Shown here in pieces: positions 32,362 through 43,630 of a stretch of 64,000 nucleotides of DNA. A program made the translations under genes and the position numbers. The DNA comes from Paguma larvata (taxonomy: Eukaryota > Chordata > Mammalia > Carnivora > Viverridae), in contig CM057839.1 in NCBI GenBank assembly GCA_030068075.1, positions 53,720,960-53,784,959 on the forward strand, in the 5' to 3' direction. Every line of letters starts with the position of its first letter. The first letter of the stretch is position 1. The notes under the pieces were generated by a model, which had not been told where the DNA came from, did no database searches, and saw only the letters and a list, made by a program, of their open reading frames with translations.

Positions 32362-35300
32362 GAACCCAATTCGATTCCCTTCTAACTTGTGTTCATAGGT
32401 CCTAGTTCGGCCCCTCAAAAGTTGCACAAAACAAGCCAAATCCCTTCCCTCTTGTCAGTTCTCAACTTATTTGAGGACAATTGCAAGCTGCCTTAAGACT
32501 TTTCCTTTCTGAGCTACGAAATGAGGCCTGAGAACGACACTCTGTGCTCAAGGAGCTGCTTCAGAGGGGAGATGCCTTCCATCTATCCATTCTCTGCCTC
32601 AAGCACACTGGGGATCCTTAATGCCATTCACTCCACACCAATGGCCCCCTGCCCTGGAACACTGGCCCAGAGAGTGGCTCATCTTCTCAGTCTCCTAGGG
32701 GCAGTCCTGTACACCCCACTCATCCCACAGCACAGAGGAACCTTCCAGATGCCAGCCCCTCCTGAGCAGAGCAGAGCAGAACTTCGGCCCGCACCTTCAG
32801 ACCGGCATTAACAGAGCTGGGGAGCACATCAGCTATTGGCCCCGTGACGTGTTTGTGAAAGATTTTCTGAACACACATTCCTGCTTCAGCACATTATCTC
32901 CAAGAACACAGTAAGGATGAAGATAAGTAAAGGAGAGATGCCAGAATGAGAAACTAAATTGGTTACTCCTAAGATGGCCAGTGTCGAAGGCTTGCTCTGG
33001 GTATAAAGAGGAGAATTCACCACTCGCTTCTCCCCAGAGGTGGAAGGGACAGATCAGGTTGCTTCCCCCTCCTGCCCCACCCTGAGGAATGGACTCGGTG
33101 ACACTGTAGGCCTTTTTCTTCCCTGATATCTTTGAGTCAAGGCGCCGTGTTGACCAAGTAGGTCAGATAAAGGACTGCGAAAGCTTTGTCCGAATTGCCT
33201 AGGGAGGATGTAGCCAACATTCCTAGGTGTGTTTGCAAATATGGCTGAGAGAGTAGGTGCAAAGTGAGTGATGTTGGCAAAGCACACCCGAATGTGGAGA
33301 CCGCCAGGCCCCTCCCCCCTACAGATCCTTCTGGTTAATCCCTTCCAACGCAGAGGCACCCACTTTCCCACGCAACTGCAGAGGGTGAATTCCACATTCT
33401 CAACTCCATCCAGGTGGGCTCCAAAATAGGATATTGTGCGTTACAGTAGAATTCTGCTTTTCCAGAACTTAGTAATCCACTAATTGACAAACTTCCCTGA
33501 TACGTATTTTAAGATTTTGGAAAATTCAACCCATTTATTTATTACTTACTCATTATTCACTTCTAAATTCATTGAAAATTACATTTGATAAATACCCACG
33601 AAGCTCTTACATCAAGGACCTATATTCAGAAGTTACATAACAAAATGGGTGCAGAAAAGAAAACAATTCTAGCAGAAGATTGAAACTAAGGAAGTAATGA
33701 AATTAAATATAAAGTTCAGCTCTGAGTTTCCTGGCAAAAAAACTAGAAAAAGAAAAAAAAAAAAGAGTTAAGCTGCATATGTCCTATTATTTAATTAAAG
33801 AGAGCAGGCAGATCCATCCAGAGATGCTGTCTTGATAATTTTAAGTAGGGATTATTTATAAAAACTGAACTTAAATATGACTTTTTAGAGATTCATCTAC
33901 TATGTATGTAAGACCTATCCGTATGCATGAGTGTGTCTGTGGGTATGTATAGATGGATATATCTATCATCTATAGTCTCTTTGTGTGTGAATTTCAGAGA
34001 TAAAAAAAATCTTTGAGGCATCTTTGCAAGGACTCATCTGTTTCAGTTTATAGGAATGGCTGCCTCTCAAAGGAAGAATCTGATGGGAAGGATGGGGATA
34101 AAGGTAACCCTGTCTCCCTAGGACATCTGCACACTTACTCTATCCTGCTAGGTAGCTGAGCTGATCCTATTCAAGCTTATTGTTTCATAATTTGGAGTCT
34201 TTGGCCACTAGTTGGGGGACAGGGGATTGATCAGTCTTGCTATGCCAAGCCAAGGACCCAAGTATATGAGGAAAGCTGTTTGGCACCCAGGTGCCCTACA
34301 GCCCACGTGTTACTGTCTAAACCCACCCTGTGGGCCAAGTCTGCCATATGACTGGGCGCCTGCTCAGTTCTCATTTGGCACTCCAGTTCCCTGCTGGCCC
34401 TGGAATCTGGCCCCAAACCACAGCTGCCTGGCTTGAGGCCTGACAATCTGCCCACGCCTTGCCAGAATACTCCTCTCCCTCTGGAGGGCTGAAACTTGTC
34501 ATCCTTCCCTTCCCCCAGCTGCTGTGAGGAGTTCTGTGTCCACCCTGATGACCCATACAGGCCCTGCCTCTGTGAGGCCATTTACCTATTGTGGACGTTT
34601 CTCAGCCCAGAGATTCTAACTATCCCACGCCTTGAGCTCTCTGATTAAACACCATGGAAGGTGAGACCCAATTTCACCAAAACTTGAGTGGTCATCATGT
34701 AGAGTCTAGGCTGTCCTCCTTAGAAACCAGGTTGGACTAATCCTGGATCCTCCCTTCTCCCCACAGACCCACTGTCTAAAAGGATTACGAAAGCAGAGGA
34801 AGAGCTCATCATTCCTAGAGGGACGCCCATATAGAGGATGTGCCCTAGCCCCCTAACATCAGGGGCACTGTCTGTGGGACAGTGACTATGGAGAGGACTG
34901 TTCCTCCACCTCACAAGCAGAATCAGGAGGGATTATTTGAAAAGGTCCAAAGTTATCACATTGGACTGAACAAAGTTTGCTGGCATCACCTGGCCATGCT
35001 GCTGTACAGAGACTGGGCATACAGGCGCCCTGTGAGTACCCCCCTGGAGGGAAATACAGAGACGAGATCTCTTCTAGGTCCCCTTTAAGGTGAGGGGTGT
35101 CTTTGAGAGAGCGGGAATATTTCCCGCCCTGAGGAGCTTGCCGTAAGAGGTTATCAGTTTGCGTCAGTTCTGAGGTAAACCAAAGTTGGGGGCAGGGACA
35201 ACCGTGGGGCTGTTCCAGTTAAGTGTGTCCTGCTGAAGAGTTCTAGGTGCCCCCAGCAATGGGCACAGCCAGAAGGACTTGTGATCCTTGGAAATCCCAT

Positions 35301-36575
35301 TGGGAAACCCTACCAAGGCCAAGTTATGAAGTGTGTGTGTGCTCCCTGAGGGCTGAGGGGTCCCAGAGAGTACCAACCACCAAGACGGCCACAGCTGATG
35401 CCTGGCACATGGGGTCCCATCTGCTTGGAAGAAAGAGATTATCGTAACTGATCAAAGCAATTCTGTCATGTCTGGTCCATATTAGGCCCTTCATAAACAT
35501 TCATGCCTCGTCTCCCCACCAGAGACCACTCAGCTGAGGTGGAGGAAAGGATACACGTCAGAGGCTTGGCAAATAGCACAAGTGGCAACCCGGGGTTTCT
35601 TTGGGCCAAGTGGAAACCTGTCCCTCTGCAGCCCTTGCTGAGCCCATGCCTCTGGGGAGACTTTGAGAAGCCATCACCACGTGGAAAGAATAGTCTTCCC
35701 CCTGTTGACTCAGACTTCCAGGAAAATATTCTTATGGAGACTGAGGAGACAGGAGCTGTATGGTGGGCCGGTGGAGGCTGAGGGAACCTGGAGGAATAAA
35801 CCACTGAGGGGTCCCTGCAGTTTTGCTCTCAGAGCACCTCAACCACACTAGCTGGGGTCCCCTTTTTGTAACTCGAGATGCAAGGGCCCAGGTATTTATT
35901 CTCATGTAATGATTGAAAAGTAGATAAAATTCATAAATAGTGAGACTCCAGCCGTTCATGACCTTCAAATAAAGTAGTAACAAACAAGCAATTACATAAA
36001 GAAGGACATCTGATCTTAGATGTACCAGAAAGCTGAACGAAATAGAAAGAAAAAAGAAAACCCGTTATTCAGGCCAAATAAGACAGGGAGTGATTATGGA
36101 TGATTTTGCTATTTTCTTAAGGGAAAAATGACACGCCGAAGTCATAACCTGCAGTTGGCCTGGAGTGGGTGAGACGGGAAAATGCTCACACCAGCCTTTC
36201 CCGTCCCCTTCTCTCTATGGCCGTGAAGCCTCCTTCTCTGACCCTGTTACTCCGGACCGAGGCTTCTGCTCTGAAGAAGCGGGTGTGTTTCTGCACTGCC
36301 AGGGAGCTATGGGCACTGGGCCTGGGACATGGGGACAGCGATCACCAGAGAGGCTTGAGGCAGGACAGAAGCAAAAAGGACAAGGTGGTCATGAAACAGC
36401 AAAATAGTTTCAAAGCCAAGTTTGCTAATGCTAGTCAGATTCAGAAGGAAAAGTACTCAAATAATAGTTTAAAAAAATCTGTATCCATTTTTGAATCATC
36501 GTAACATGTACTCGGAGAACATGTGCCCCCGGTGAGTGTTGCCTGTGTGTGAGAATTGGGAAAACAGAGACCACA
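32362..36575. other. 4.2 kb of GC-richer unique DNA without recognised repeats
   Basis: I find no CAN SINE, MIR, L1 or hAT signature here, which is unusual for this window. A-rich tracts occur at about 33740-33765. Many open frames occur on both strands (34212-34581, 35466-35804, 36165-36504 and others). They overlap each other, and none has both splice sites and a recognisable product. Very old repeats of unknown family cannot be excluded. Confidence 0.4.
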
Positions 36576-36579
36576 GCAT

Positions 36580-36735
36580 TTCTGGTTTTCAGAGTGTGTC
36601 TCACGAGCCCCTTTCCTTACATCCCCTAAGGGTGCTACAGAGGCCTGGGCCCCCTCCACAAACACTGAGTCCAAATCTCCGAGGGTGGGGCCCAGGAATC
36701 TGTATTTTTAAGCTTGTAAGTATAGTAATTTTAAA
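36580..36735. mobile_element. MER5-like hAT MITE
   Basis: AGGCCTGGGCCCCCTCCACA and GGGTGGGGCCCAGGAATCTG, then TATTTTTAAGCTTG, give the palindromic centre typical of MER5/Charlie-derived elements. Confidence 0.65.
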
Positions 36736-36799
36736 AACCATTAACCCGAAGGGCAAGAGACCAAATCGTTAACACGTATCTCCCCCTTAATCTTGCAGT

Positions 36800-37010
36800 C
36801 GGGCACTGGAAAGCCCATCGGATTTGGAATCAAAATGCTTGGGTTAAAATTATTGCCTTGAGCAATTCACTTAATTTCCTATGGCTCCAGTTTTTCTCAT
36901 TTGCAAAATGGAAATTCTACCCAGGGTTGTAAACATTAATTGACAAAGAATGTGAAAGCGTTTGCAGTGTAAACTCCACAGGAGTGTATAAATGTGTGTG
37001 ATTACCATCA
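36800..37010 (+). mobile_element. MIR fossil
   Basis: GAATCAAAATGCTTGGGTTA, CCTTGAGCAATTCACTTAAT and CAGTTTTTCTCATTTGCAAA followed by GGGTTGTAAACATTAATT match the MIR along its length. Confidence 0.8.
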
Positions 37011-37139
37011 TTCACTGCTCTGGTATCAGAAGTCCTCCCCCACAGCGCCGGCACCCTGGTGGAGGCCCACCACAACTCCGATGGGACAGCTAGAGTAGTC
37101 ACTCCGAGAGCCACTCTTCCTCCCACCCTCCCTCCTGGT

Positions 37140-37260
37140 TCATATTCTGCAGATTATGCATCTCTCTTACTTAAAATCTTCAGAACATTCCTGTTGCCCT
37201 TAGAATAGTCTAAAATCCTTAACAAAACTAGCTCTTATCCTTACCAAGACCTGATTGACT
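37140..37260 (+). mobile_element. L2 LINE ORF2 fragment
   Basis: AATCTTCAGAACATTCCTGT, TGCCCTTAGAATAGTCTAAA and TCCTTAACAAAACTAGCTCT match the L2 stretch that encodes the end of ORF2. Confidence 0.6.
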
Positions 37261-37540
37261 GTGAGAAGACATACTGAAAGGCAAAAGATCCAAAGTAGTA
37301 GTGGTTGCCCAGAAAACTCCCCTAGGCTCAAGTCTAGCATGTAGGAACCCCAGAACGGCTAAGTTACAGCACAGAGGATGGGACCCCTGGCCCAGGAGTC
37401 GGGCAGGATTAAAGACAGAGCCATGGTCTCACAGGCATGCCTAAGGTAGCCCTAGTGAACAAGGACAAAGATACAATCTTAAAAATGTAGGCTTTGGACT
37501 GGGTGGGCCTAAAAATGTGATTCTAACTTGTAGTGTTTAT
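37261..37540. other. Unique sequence, nothing recognised
   Basis: No repeat or gene signal was seen. Confidence 0.35.
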
Positions 37541-37542
37541 TT

Positions 37543-37742
37543 TTTTTTCATGTTTATTTTTGAGAGACAGAGAATGCAAGTGGGGGAGGGGCAGAGAGAG
37601 AGGGAGACACAGAATCCAAAGTAGGCTCCAGGCTCTGAACTGTCAGCACAGGGCCCAACATGGGGCTCAAACTCATGAACAGCAAGATCATGACCTGAAC
37701 TGAAGTCAGACATTTAACTGACTGAGCCACCCAGGCGGCCCT
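37543..37742 (-). mobile_element. SINEC_Fc-type felid SINE
   Basis: T-rich tail at left, CAGGCTCTGAACTGTCAGCA and TGACTGAGCCACCCAGGCGG at right. It lies at the edge of an old L1. A target-site duplication is not clear. Confidence 0.95.
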
Positions 37743-38422
37743 AAAGTGCCATTTTCATCACGTCATACCAAAGGAACGGGCTATCAACATGACTCGTCAC
37801 TGTTGTGTTGACTGTGATCATCCTGCCGAGGTATGCTTGCCACTGTAATGTTACTGTTCTCAGCTTTGCATATGTTGCACTCACTAAACACAGCTTACCA
37901 TGTTCCAAGTGTGTGGGTTTTTCTTTTCTTTTGATTGAGGGTGATTAAGCTGCTCCACTTCCTGGAGGTTGGGTAAGATCTATGTAAATTATTTGGAATT
38001 CTTCTTTAGTTGAAGTTGTCACTTCCCCGCCCCCCGCCATTTATTTATTTCTTTAATCACTTATCTGTATATTTATATTATTTATATCACATTAGGAACT
38101 CATGGATATTTATTTTATACTTTGGGTTATAACCCAATACCATTTATTTTGCATCTCACTTGACCTCATCTCATTTCTTCCAGATTTGGCCACTGGGAGC
38201 TCTTTCAGGTAAGTGCTCCTGTCCCCTTTATATGTTATGATTTTTTGCTTTTTGAACTTTCTTACTCTCTGGCACTACAAGATGCTCCAGGATCATCTTG
38301 AATTTCCTCTGCCCCAGCCCTAGAGTTAGCCGTTTTTTTCGAGGAGCCCAGGTTCCTTTTACTGGAGAATGATATTAGAAACCAAGATCTGGGTGCTGAG
38401 TGTAAATTAAAACTTAAAAACA
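37743..38422 (-). mobile_element. Old L1 (L1ME-type) 3' UTR fragment
   Basis: GTGCCATTTTCATCACGTCA, GGGCTATCAACATGACTCGT, TGTAAATTATTTGGAATTCT, ACTCATGGATATTTATTTTA, GGCACTACAAGATGCTCCAG and TACTGGAGAATGATATTAGA lie in order. The last part is homologous to 19560-19625, so both belong to one L1 family. Confidence 0.8.
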
Positions 38423-38530
38423 GGGGCGCCTGGCCGTCTCAGGTGGTAGCGCATGCAACTCTTGATCTTGATCTTGACCCTGGTCATGAGTTCAAGCCCC
38501 ACATTGGGTGTGGAGCGAAGATAAAAAAAT
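38423..38530 (+). mobile_element. Short CAN SINE
   Basis: GGGGCGCCTGGCCGTCTCAG, GTTCAAGCCCCACATTGGGT, then an A-rich end. A CTTGATCTTGATCTTGA internal triplication (about 38460-38476) is present. Confidence 0.9.
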
Positions 38531-38559
38531 TTTTTTATTATTTTTTAAATTTCTTCTTT

Positions 38560-38777
38560 TAATGTTTATATTTTTTTAAGTTTATTCATTTTGAGAGAGA
38601 GAGACAGAGCATGAGCAGGGGAGGGACAGAGAGAGAAAGAGACACAGAATCTGAAGGAGGCTCCAGGCTCTGAGCTGTCAGCACAGAGCCCGGCGTGGGG
38701 CTCAAACCCATGAACCACATGATCATGACCTGAGCTGCAGTCAGACGCTTAACCAACTGAGCCACCAAGGTGTCCCT
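38560..38777 (-). mobile_element. SINEC_Fc-type felid SINE
   Basis: TTTTTTTAAGTTTATTCATT tail, CCAGGCTCTGAGCTGTCAGC middle and CTGAGCCACCAAGGTGTCCC head, all in reverse. It faces the short SINE to its left. Confidence 0.95.
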
Positions 38778-38999
38778 AATGTTTATTTATTTTTGAGAGA
38801 GACAGAGACAGAGACAGAGACAGACAGACAGAGAATGAGCAGAGGAGGAGCAGAGAGAGGTAGACATAGAATCCGAAGCAGGCTCCAGGCTCTGAGCTGC
38901 CAGCACAGAACTCAATGTGGGGCTCGAACTCACAAACCATGAGATCATGACCTGAGCCAAAATTGGATACTTAACTGACTGAGCCACCTCAGGTGCCCA
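38778..38999 (-). mobile_element. SINEC_Fc-type felid SINE
   Basis: Directly abuts the previous SINE. It contains GACAGAGACAGAGACAGAGA (an expanded CT-rich stretch), CCAGGCTCTGAGCTGCCAGC and the head GACTGAGCCACCTCAGGTGC. Confidence 0.95.
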
Positions 39000-39002
39000 T
39001 CC

Positions 39003-40340
39003 AAAATCATTTCTAGATGAGAGTTATTAACACTGAAAATGTTTGACATATATTTATAATTGAACAAGAGCAAACAACAAAAAAATTATGTAGAGCATAA
39101 TGCCCCTCCAGGATCTTTTAATTAAAAAAAAATAAAATTAAAAAAACTTTTTTAGTATTTTTTAATCATAAAATTACACGTTGTTGGTAAAATTTTCAAA
39201 CAATCTAGAAATGTATCAAGTAAGACATGAAAAAGTGCCACCTACCTTTTCTCCAATCTACTTTCCAAAATTATACTATAATGTATAGTATATGTCTCTG
39301 ATTTTTAAAGTTAATATATCTTTATAGTGCAACATTTTAAAACTACAAAAACCTATAAATTAATTATATTTTAGATTTTTTGCATGGTTTATACAAAAAA
39401 CTAGGCACTTCACCCACAATGAGAGATTAGTTAAAAATACTATAGTTGATGGAACCCTAAGAACCTGATAACAACCATGTAAAAGAAAAATATTTAATGA
39501 CACGAGGAATTGTTCACAATCTCTATATATATTAGGCAAAAAAAAAAAAGCAGTTACTTAACATATGTACAGTATTATCCCTCCTTTTTTTGTAAAAGGA
39601 AAAAACCCACATATTTGCACAAAAAAAATTAACAAGAAATATATATATATTTTGGTGATATATATAATTATGGGTGATTTCACATTTCTTCTTTATATGT
39701 ACTTTCCAGATTGCCTAAAGTGAGTACTCTTTACTTTTGAATTAAGGTAACAAAGTAATCTGGGCAGTTCTCACTGCATTAACATCAGGTTAACAGAAAC
39801 TGTATTTCGGAGCCGGGATCTTAATTTGCACAGTCCTGTGATAACCCCCGTTATTGTTAAAAAGAAAAGTCTGGACTTAAATAATACAGAGTATGGAAAG
39901 ACACACTAGTGCCCAGAATGGAAATCGAATTGACATATCCACTCATTCACTCAACAGATACTTTAGTGTACATTTCCTAAGCACCAGGCTGTTACAGGCG
40001 GTAGAGATACCACACTATGTAGACTCAAGGATGTTCTCCAGTGAGTTCTTTATGATAGCAAAATGTTGAAAACAACCTAAATGTCAAAACTACATAAGAA
40101 AAATACATTATAGCTATAAAATAGAGTAATATGTAGTGATTAAAAATCATGTTCTAGATCAGAGTTATTAACACTGAAAATGTTTAAAATATATTTGTCA
40201 TTGAGCAAGAACCACAACAAAAAAATATGTAGAGCATAATGCCATTTTTCTTACTAACAATGTATGTATACGTAAGTTTGTGTATAAATATTTTATGTAT
40301 ATCCACGGTCTATCTATATCTAAGCAGATATAGGTAGAAA
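39003..40340 (+). mobile_element. Old L1-like element with internal direct repeat
   Basis: ATATATATTTTGGTGATATA, ATTATGGGTGATTTCACATT, GTTGAAAACAACCTAAATGT and GCTATAAAATAGAGTAATAT are phrases typical of an old L1 3' region on the plus strand. About 100 bp at 39003-39104 recurs at 40143-40243 with roughly 85% identity. AT-rich microsatellite-like runs lie at 39640-39665. Confidence 0.5.
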
Positions 40341-41055
40341 CTAGGGAAGAAGTAGAGACTCTCTCCCCAGGTAGAGACCAGGGAAGAAGACAAGCCTTGT
40401 CTAATAACTTACTCAGATTCTTTAAAGCGAAACCTCAAAGCATCTGCTAAATCCTTGGATGTGTAAATACAGGCCTGGAAGTAGCTCTGGGGTGGAGGCT
40501 CAAGAGAGTGGTATTGCTTTACGTAAGAAAAAATGGTATCCATTTGAAGACGTTCCGAGTGGACAGAGAAAGGATGGCTGAAGTAGATTCCACCTGCCTC
40601 CCTAAGCTTTCAGTCAAGTCACCTTGCAAAGGCTTCAGCTTAATGTCGTGTGTGAGTGGGTACGTAAACCTCGTGTGTGAGTGGGTCTGTAAACCAAGAA
40701 TAATGTCTGAGTTCCACATTTAGGCTAATGCCCGTCTGCCGGTGAAGAAAGAGCTACGAGTGCAAAGAATAAGAACCCAGTGGAGGCAACAAGTTGACAC
40801 TAAATATCACCACGAGAACATAAACTTCATTGAGGAAAAAGGCAGCATCGCATTTGTGTTTGTATGTGCATCTCTGGCACCTAGCTAAGTGGCTACAGTC
40901 ATTTAAATGTAAATTAAATTAAATTAAACTATGCATTAACCCCAACTTCTGACACTTCCTGCCCCAGTTTCTTTGTCTTCATGACAAAGAAAGTTTAATG
41001 TCTTCATTATCAACAGCAACATCCTCACGCCCGTTGTAGCTAAGATATATGGTTG
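40341..41055. other. Unique sequence with a 25-bp tandem duplication
   Basis: No gene was recognised. It holds the tandem pair at 40646-40695 and an (AAATT)n run at about 40909-40930. Confidence 0.4.
40646..40695. repeat. Two-unit 25-bp tandem repeat
   Basis: TCGTGTGTGAGTGGGTACGT plus AAACC, immediately followed by the same 25-mer with AC changed to CT. Two substitutions separate the units. Confidence 0.95.
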
Positions 41056-41059
41056 GCTC

Positions 41060-41160
41060 AGTATGTACAGCACTGTTCTAAAAGTTTAACCTTTGTGACA
41101 ATCCTATGGGGGTAGTTGTAGACAAGGAAACTGAGAAACAGAAGTTAAATTTTCTTTTAT
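41060..41160 (-). mobile_element. MIR fossil
   Basis: CAGCACTGTTCTAAAAGTTT, GTGACAATCCTATGGGGGTA and CAAGGAAACTGAGAAACAGA follow the MIR 3' half in reverse. Confidence 0.7.
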
Positions 41161-41379
41161 TCTTACCCTATATACAATCTCATTCACCCATATTGCCGCA
41201 AAGATCACCTATACTCTCATGACTCAGGCTTAAATATAAGCTTCCTGAGTCCAAGAAATTTCCATGACTATCAAGTTCTCCCATATATCCCATTAGTCTA
41301 GGCCAGGGCCTCCCACACAGCAGACCTTCAATAAGTATCTGTTAAAAGACTGCGTGAATCTAACCTGAAACTTTTCACT

Positions 41380-41545
41380 CACCTGAGGTCTTGTCATTTC
41401 TATTTGCATTTCCCACAGACAGCTCATATTCAAAATATCCAGAACCCAACTCCTCACCTCCAACTTTTCTCCACCTCTAAATACGTCCTCTGTTTGGTGT
41501 TTACTCTTTCTCCATGAGTGGCATCATCATCTCCCTGAAATGTAG
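41380..41545 (+). mobile_element. L2 LINE ORF2 fragment
   Basis: AGCTCATATTCAAAATATCC, AGAACCCAACTCCTCACCTC and CTCCATGAGTGGCATCATCA track the L2 coding region. The preceding 41160-41350 may be a related fossil. Confidence 0.55.
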
Positions 41546-41564
41546 GTTATGTTTCCCTGATTCA

Positions 41565-41840
41565 CCATGTTCTAGAGCAAAGACTCAAGATAATTGATTT
41601 CCTGGGGTTTTTTTGTTTGTTTTTAAGTAGACTTCACACCTAGGGCAGAACCCAATGTGGGGCTTGAACTCATGACCCTGGGATTGAGACCTGAGCTAAG
41701 ATCAAGAGTTGGATGCTTAACTGACTGAGTCACCCAGATACCCTGATTTCCTGCGTTTAAAGTAAACACAACTACTTATTAGCTGTGGGATCTTGGCAAC
41801 TAATACAAATGTGCCTTAGGCTTCTCATCTATATTATTTA
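41565..41840 (+). mobile_element. MIR fossil split by a SINE
   Basis: AGCAAAGACTCAAGATAATT lies before the SINE at 41606. TTATTAGCTGTGGGATCTTG and GCCTTAGGCTTCTCATC lie after it. Joined, they follow the MIR 5' to core order. Confidence 0.6.
41606..41743 (-). mobile_element. Short CAN SINE
   Basis: TTTTTAAGTAGACTTCACAC, TTGAACTCATGACCCTGGGA and GACTGAGTCACCCAGATACC. TGATTTCCTGGG (from 41595) and TGATTTCCTGCG (from 41744) are the target-site duplication. Confidence 0.94.
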
Positions 41841-41849
41841 GGAATATTT

Positions 41850-42210
41850 GGGTTGCACATAGCAGAAAACTCAACTCAATTGAACAAGAAAGGGAATTTT
41901 TGGTTCATTTAACTGCGCTAAGTGTGTCCAGCTAGATCTAGGGGCTCATCACGGCAGTTCCTCCCTCTATCTCATGGTAGATTTTCTTTGTGTGGGGCTC
42001 TGCCCTCCATAGGCTCCTCCCCCATGGTGGTAAGATATCTTCCAGAGAGAGCTTCAGTCTTATATCCTAGCTTTTCAACCACTCCAGGGGAGAGAAAACT
42101 TTTCTCATTTTTTTTCCTAACCAAAAGCTCAGGATTACCTCGGTTGATTGGCCAGGACCTATGACATGGCCACTCTGGAACCTAAAGTTGAAATCAATCT
42201 CAACCAACCT
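41850..42210 (+). repeat. Old interspersed repeat, copy 1, family not fixed
   Basis: CACATAGCAGAAAACTCAAC, AAAGGGAATTTTTGGTTCAT, TGGTGGTAAGATATCTTCCA, GCTCAGGATTACCTCGGTTG and TTGGCCAGGACCTATGACAT form a pattern I associate with a widespread eutherian repeat. A second, diverged copy appears to lie at 47140-47575. Confidence 0.45.
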
Positions 42211-42316
42211 CATGGAACAGGGGTAATGGTGGGGGGTGCTAATCAATGAAAACAGGGTGTTCTTTCAGGAAAAAAAAGGGGAATGGTGCCAAAGTTACAA
42301 GAACAGCAGCTATCTA

Positions 42317-42340
42317 TAATACAATACACACACACACACA
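42317..42340. repeat. (CA)n microsatellite
   Basis: About nine CA units beginning ATACACACACACACACACAT. Confidence 0.9.
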
Positions 42341-42392
42341 TATTCATGTGCATATTACATATTATTGATTTCCCTATATACAGTCTGGTGGC

Positions 42393-42676
42393 TTTTTTTT
42401 TAACACTTATTTATTTTTTAAAAAATTTTTTTAACGTTTATTTATTTTTGAGAGACATAGAGACAGAAAATGAGCAGGGGAAGGGCAGAGAGAGAGGGAG
42501 ACACAGAATCCGAAGCAGGCTCCAGGCTCTGAGCTGTCAGCACAGAGCCTGACGTGGGGCTCGAACTCACAGACCGTGAGATCATGACCTGAGCTGAAGT
42601 CGGCCGCTTAACCAACTGAGCCACCCAGGCGCCCCTATTTTTGAGAGAGAGAGAGAGCTTGCATGAGCAGGGGAAG

Positions 42677-42717
<41 letters not shown>

Positions 42718-42829
42718 CAAAGCAGGCTCCACACAGCCCAATGTGGGGCTTCATCTCACGACCACAAGATCATGACCTGAGCCAAAATCAAGTCAGGTGC
42801 TTAACCGACTGAACCACCCTAGTGTCCCA
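42393..42829 (-). mobile_element. Outer SINEC_Fc-type SINE, split by an inner SINE
   Basis: Its tail TTTTTTTTTAACACTTATTT lies at the left, interrupted at about 42422 by the inner copy. Its body resumes at 42635 (TATTTTTGAGAGAGAGAGAG) and ends with the head at about 42829. TCTGGTGGCTTT and TCTGGTTGTTTT flank the whole block as a target-site duplication. The GA-rich part (42681-42716) has expanded to about 18 units. Confidence 0.92.
42422..42634 (-). mobile_element. Inner SINEC_Fc-type felid SINE
   Basis: Full-length and close to consensus: TTAACGTTTATTTATTTTTG, CCGAAGCAGGCTCCAGGCTC, GACGTGGGGCTCGAACTCAC and CTGAGCCACCCAGGCGCCCC. Low divergence suggests that it is younger than the copy it interrupts. 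Confidence 0.96.
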
Positions 42830-42934
42830 ATCTGGTTGTTTTTAAACAATTCTCCACACTGTTGCTGGAACAAGTTATTTATAATGAAAGTCTAATTATT
42901 AAAACATTATGTGTCACAGAGCAGTTACCAACCT

Positions 42935-43010
42935 GTGTTCATTTTGGTTCCAAGCCTTAGCCTTGTGTCCAGCACAAGGTTGATGCTTAGGAAATCTATT
43001 GAATGAATGA
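42935..43010 (+). mobile_element. L2 LINE terminal fragment
   Basis: CCTTGTGTCCAGCACAAGGT, TGATGCTTAGGAAATCTATT and GAATGAATGAT match the L2 3' end. Confidence 0.6.
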
Positions 43011-43360
43011 TATCATTTGAGCTTCACAGGTGCCAGGAGGTGCCTAGCCAGATGTGAAAACCCAGGCTTCATATGACACAATAACCCAGGAGAAAATAAA
43101 CACAAAATTAATTCACTGGACACAAAGATGGGAAAGCAGAGGTGGGGTTTTGACTATATCTTGAAGGATAAAGAAAATGCTATGGTATAATAGGATGTCT
43201 CAGCTGAGTTTGGGGGATGCCGGTGGTGGAAAGCCCACCTACTAGCAAGAAAAGAGTAGTCCTTCGCAAGTGTGTAGGGGAACTAGGATATTGCTCAGAT
43301 TCTAGCAGAGAACACAGACGGATCCATAGATAACTTAATAATGTGATGTGTCTATACCTT
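43011..43360. other. Unique sequence, possibly old L2 remnant
   Basis: TGACTATATCTTGAAGGATA near 43151 hints at a reversed L2, but nothing can be called securely. Confidence 0.3.
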
Positions 43361-43364
43361 CCTT

Positions 43365-43630
43365 GGGGCTTTGCCTATGCTGGTCCTTGTGCACGAATGC
43401 TCTTTACAGTATCAATCTCCTTTACCTCATTCGGGGTTCAGCACTAATGTCACCCCCTTGGAGAGGTTTCCCCTGATGTTGATATTTAAAGCAGTGTTAA
43501 CTACATCATAACCTTGTTTTAATTCCTACATGGTGGAGTCACTATCTGAATTAACCTATTTACTTGTTTGTTGTCTCTCTTTTTCCAGAGGAACACGAGT
43601 TTCATTAAATCAGGGATCTTTGCTGTCTAA
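43365..43630 (+). mobile_element. L2 LINE 3' end
   Basis: GGGCTTTGCCTATGCTGGTC, CCCCTTGGAGAGGTTTCCCC and TTTCATTAAATCAGGGATCT follow the L2 3' region in order. Confidence 0.75.

Noticed and set aside
34212..36504. Cluster of overlapping open frames on both strands
   Set aside because: They overlap heavily, and none has both splice sites or a known domain. GC-richer composition explains them.
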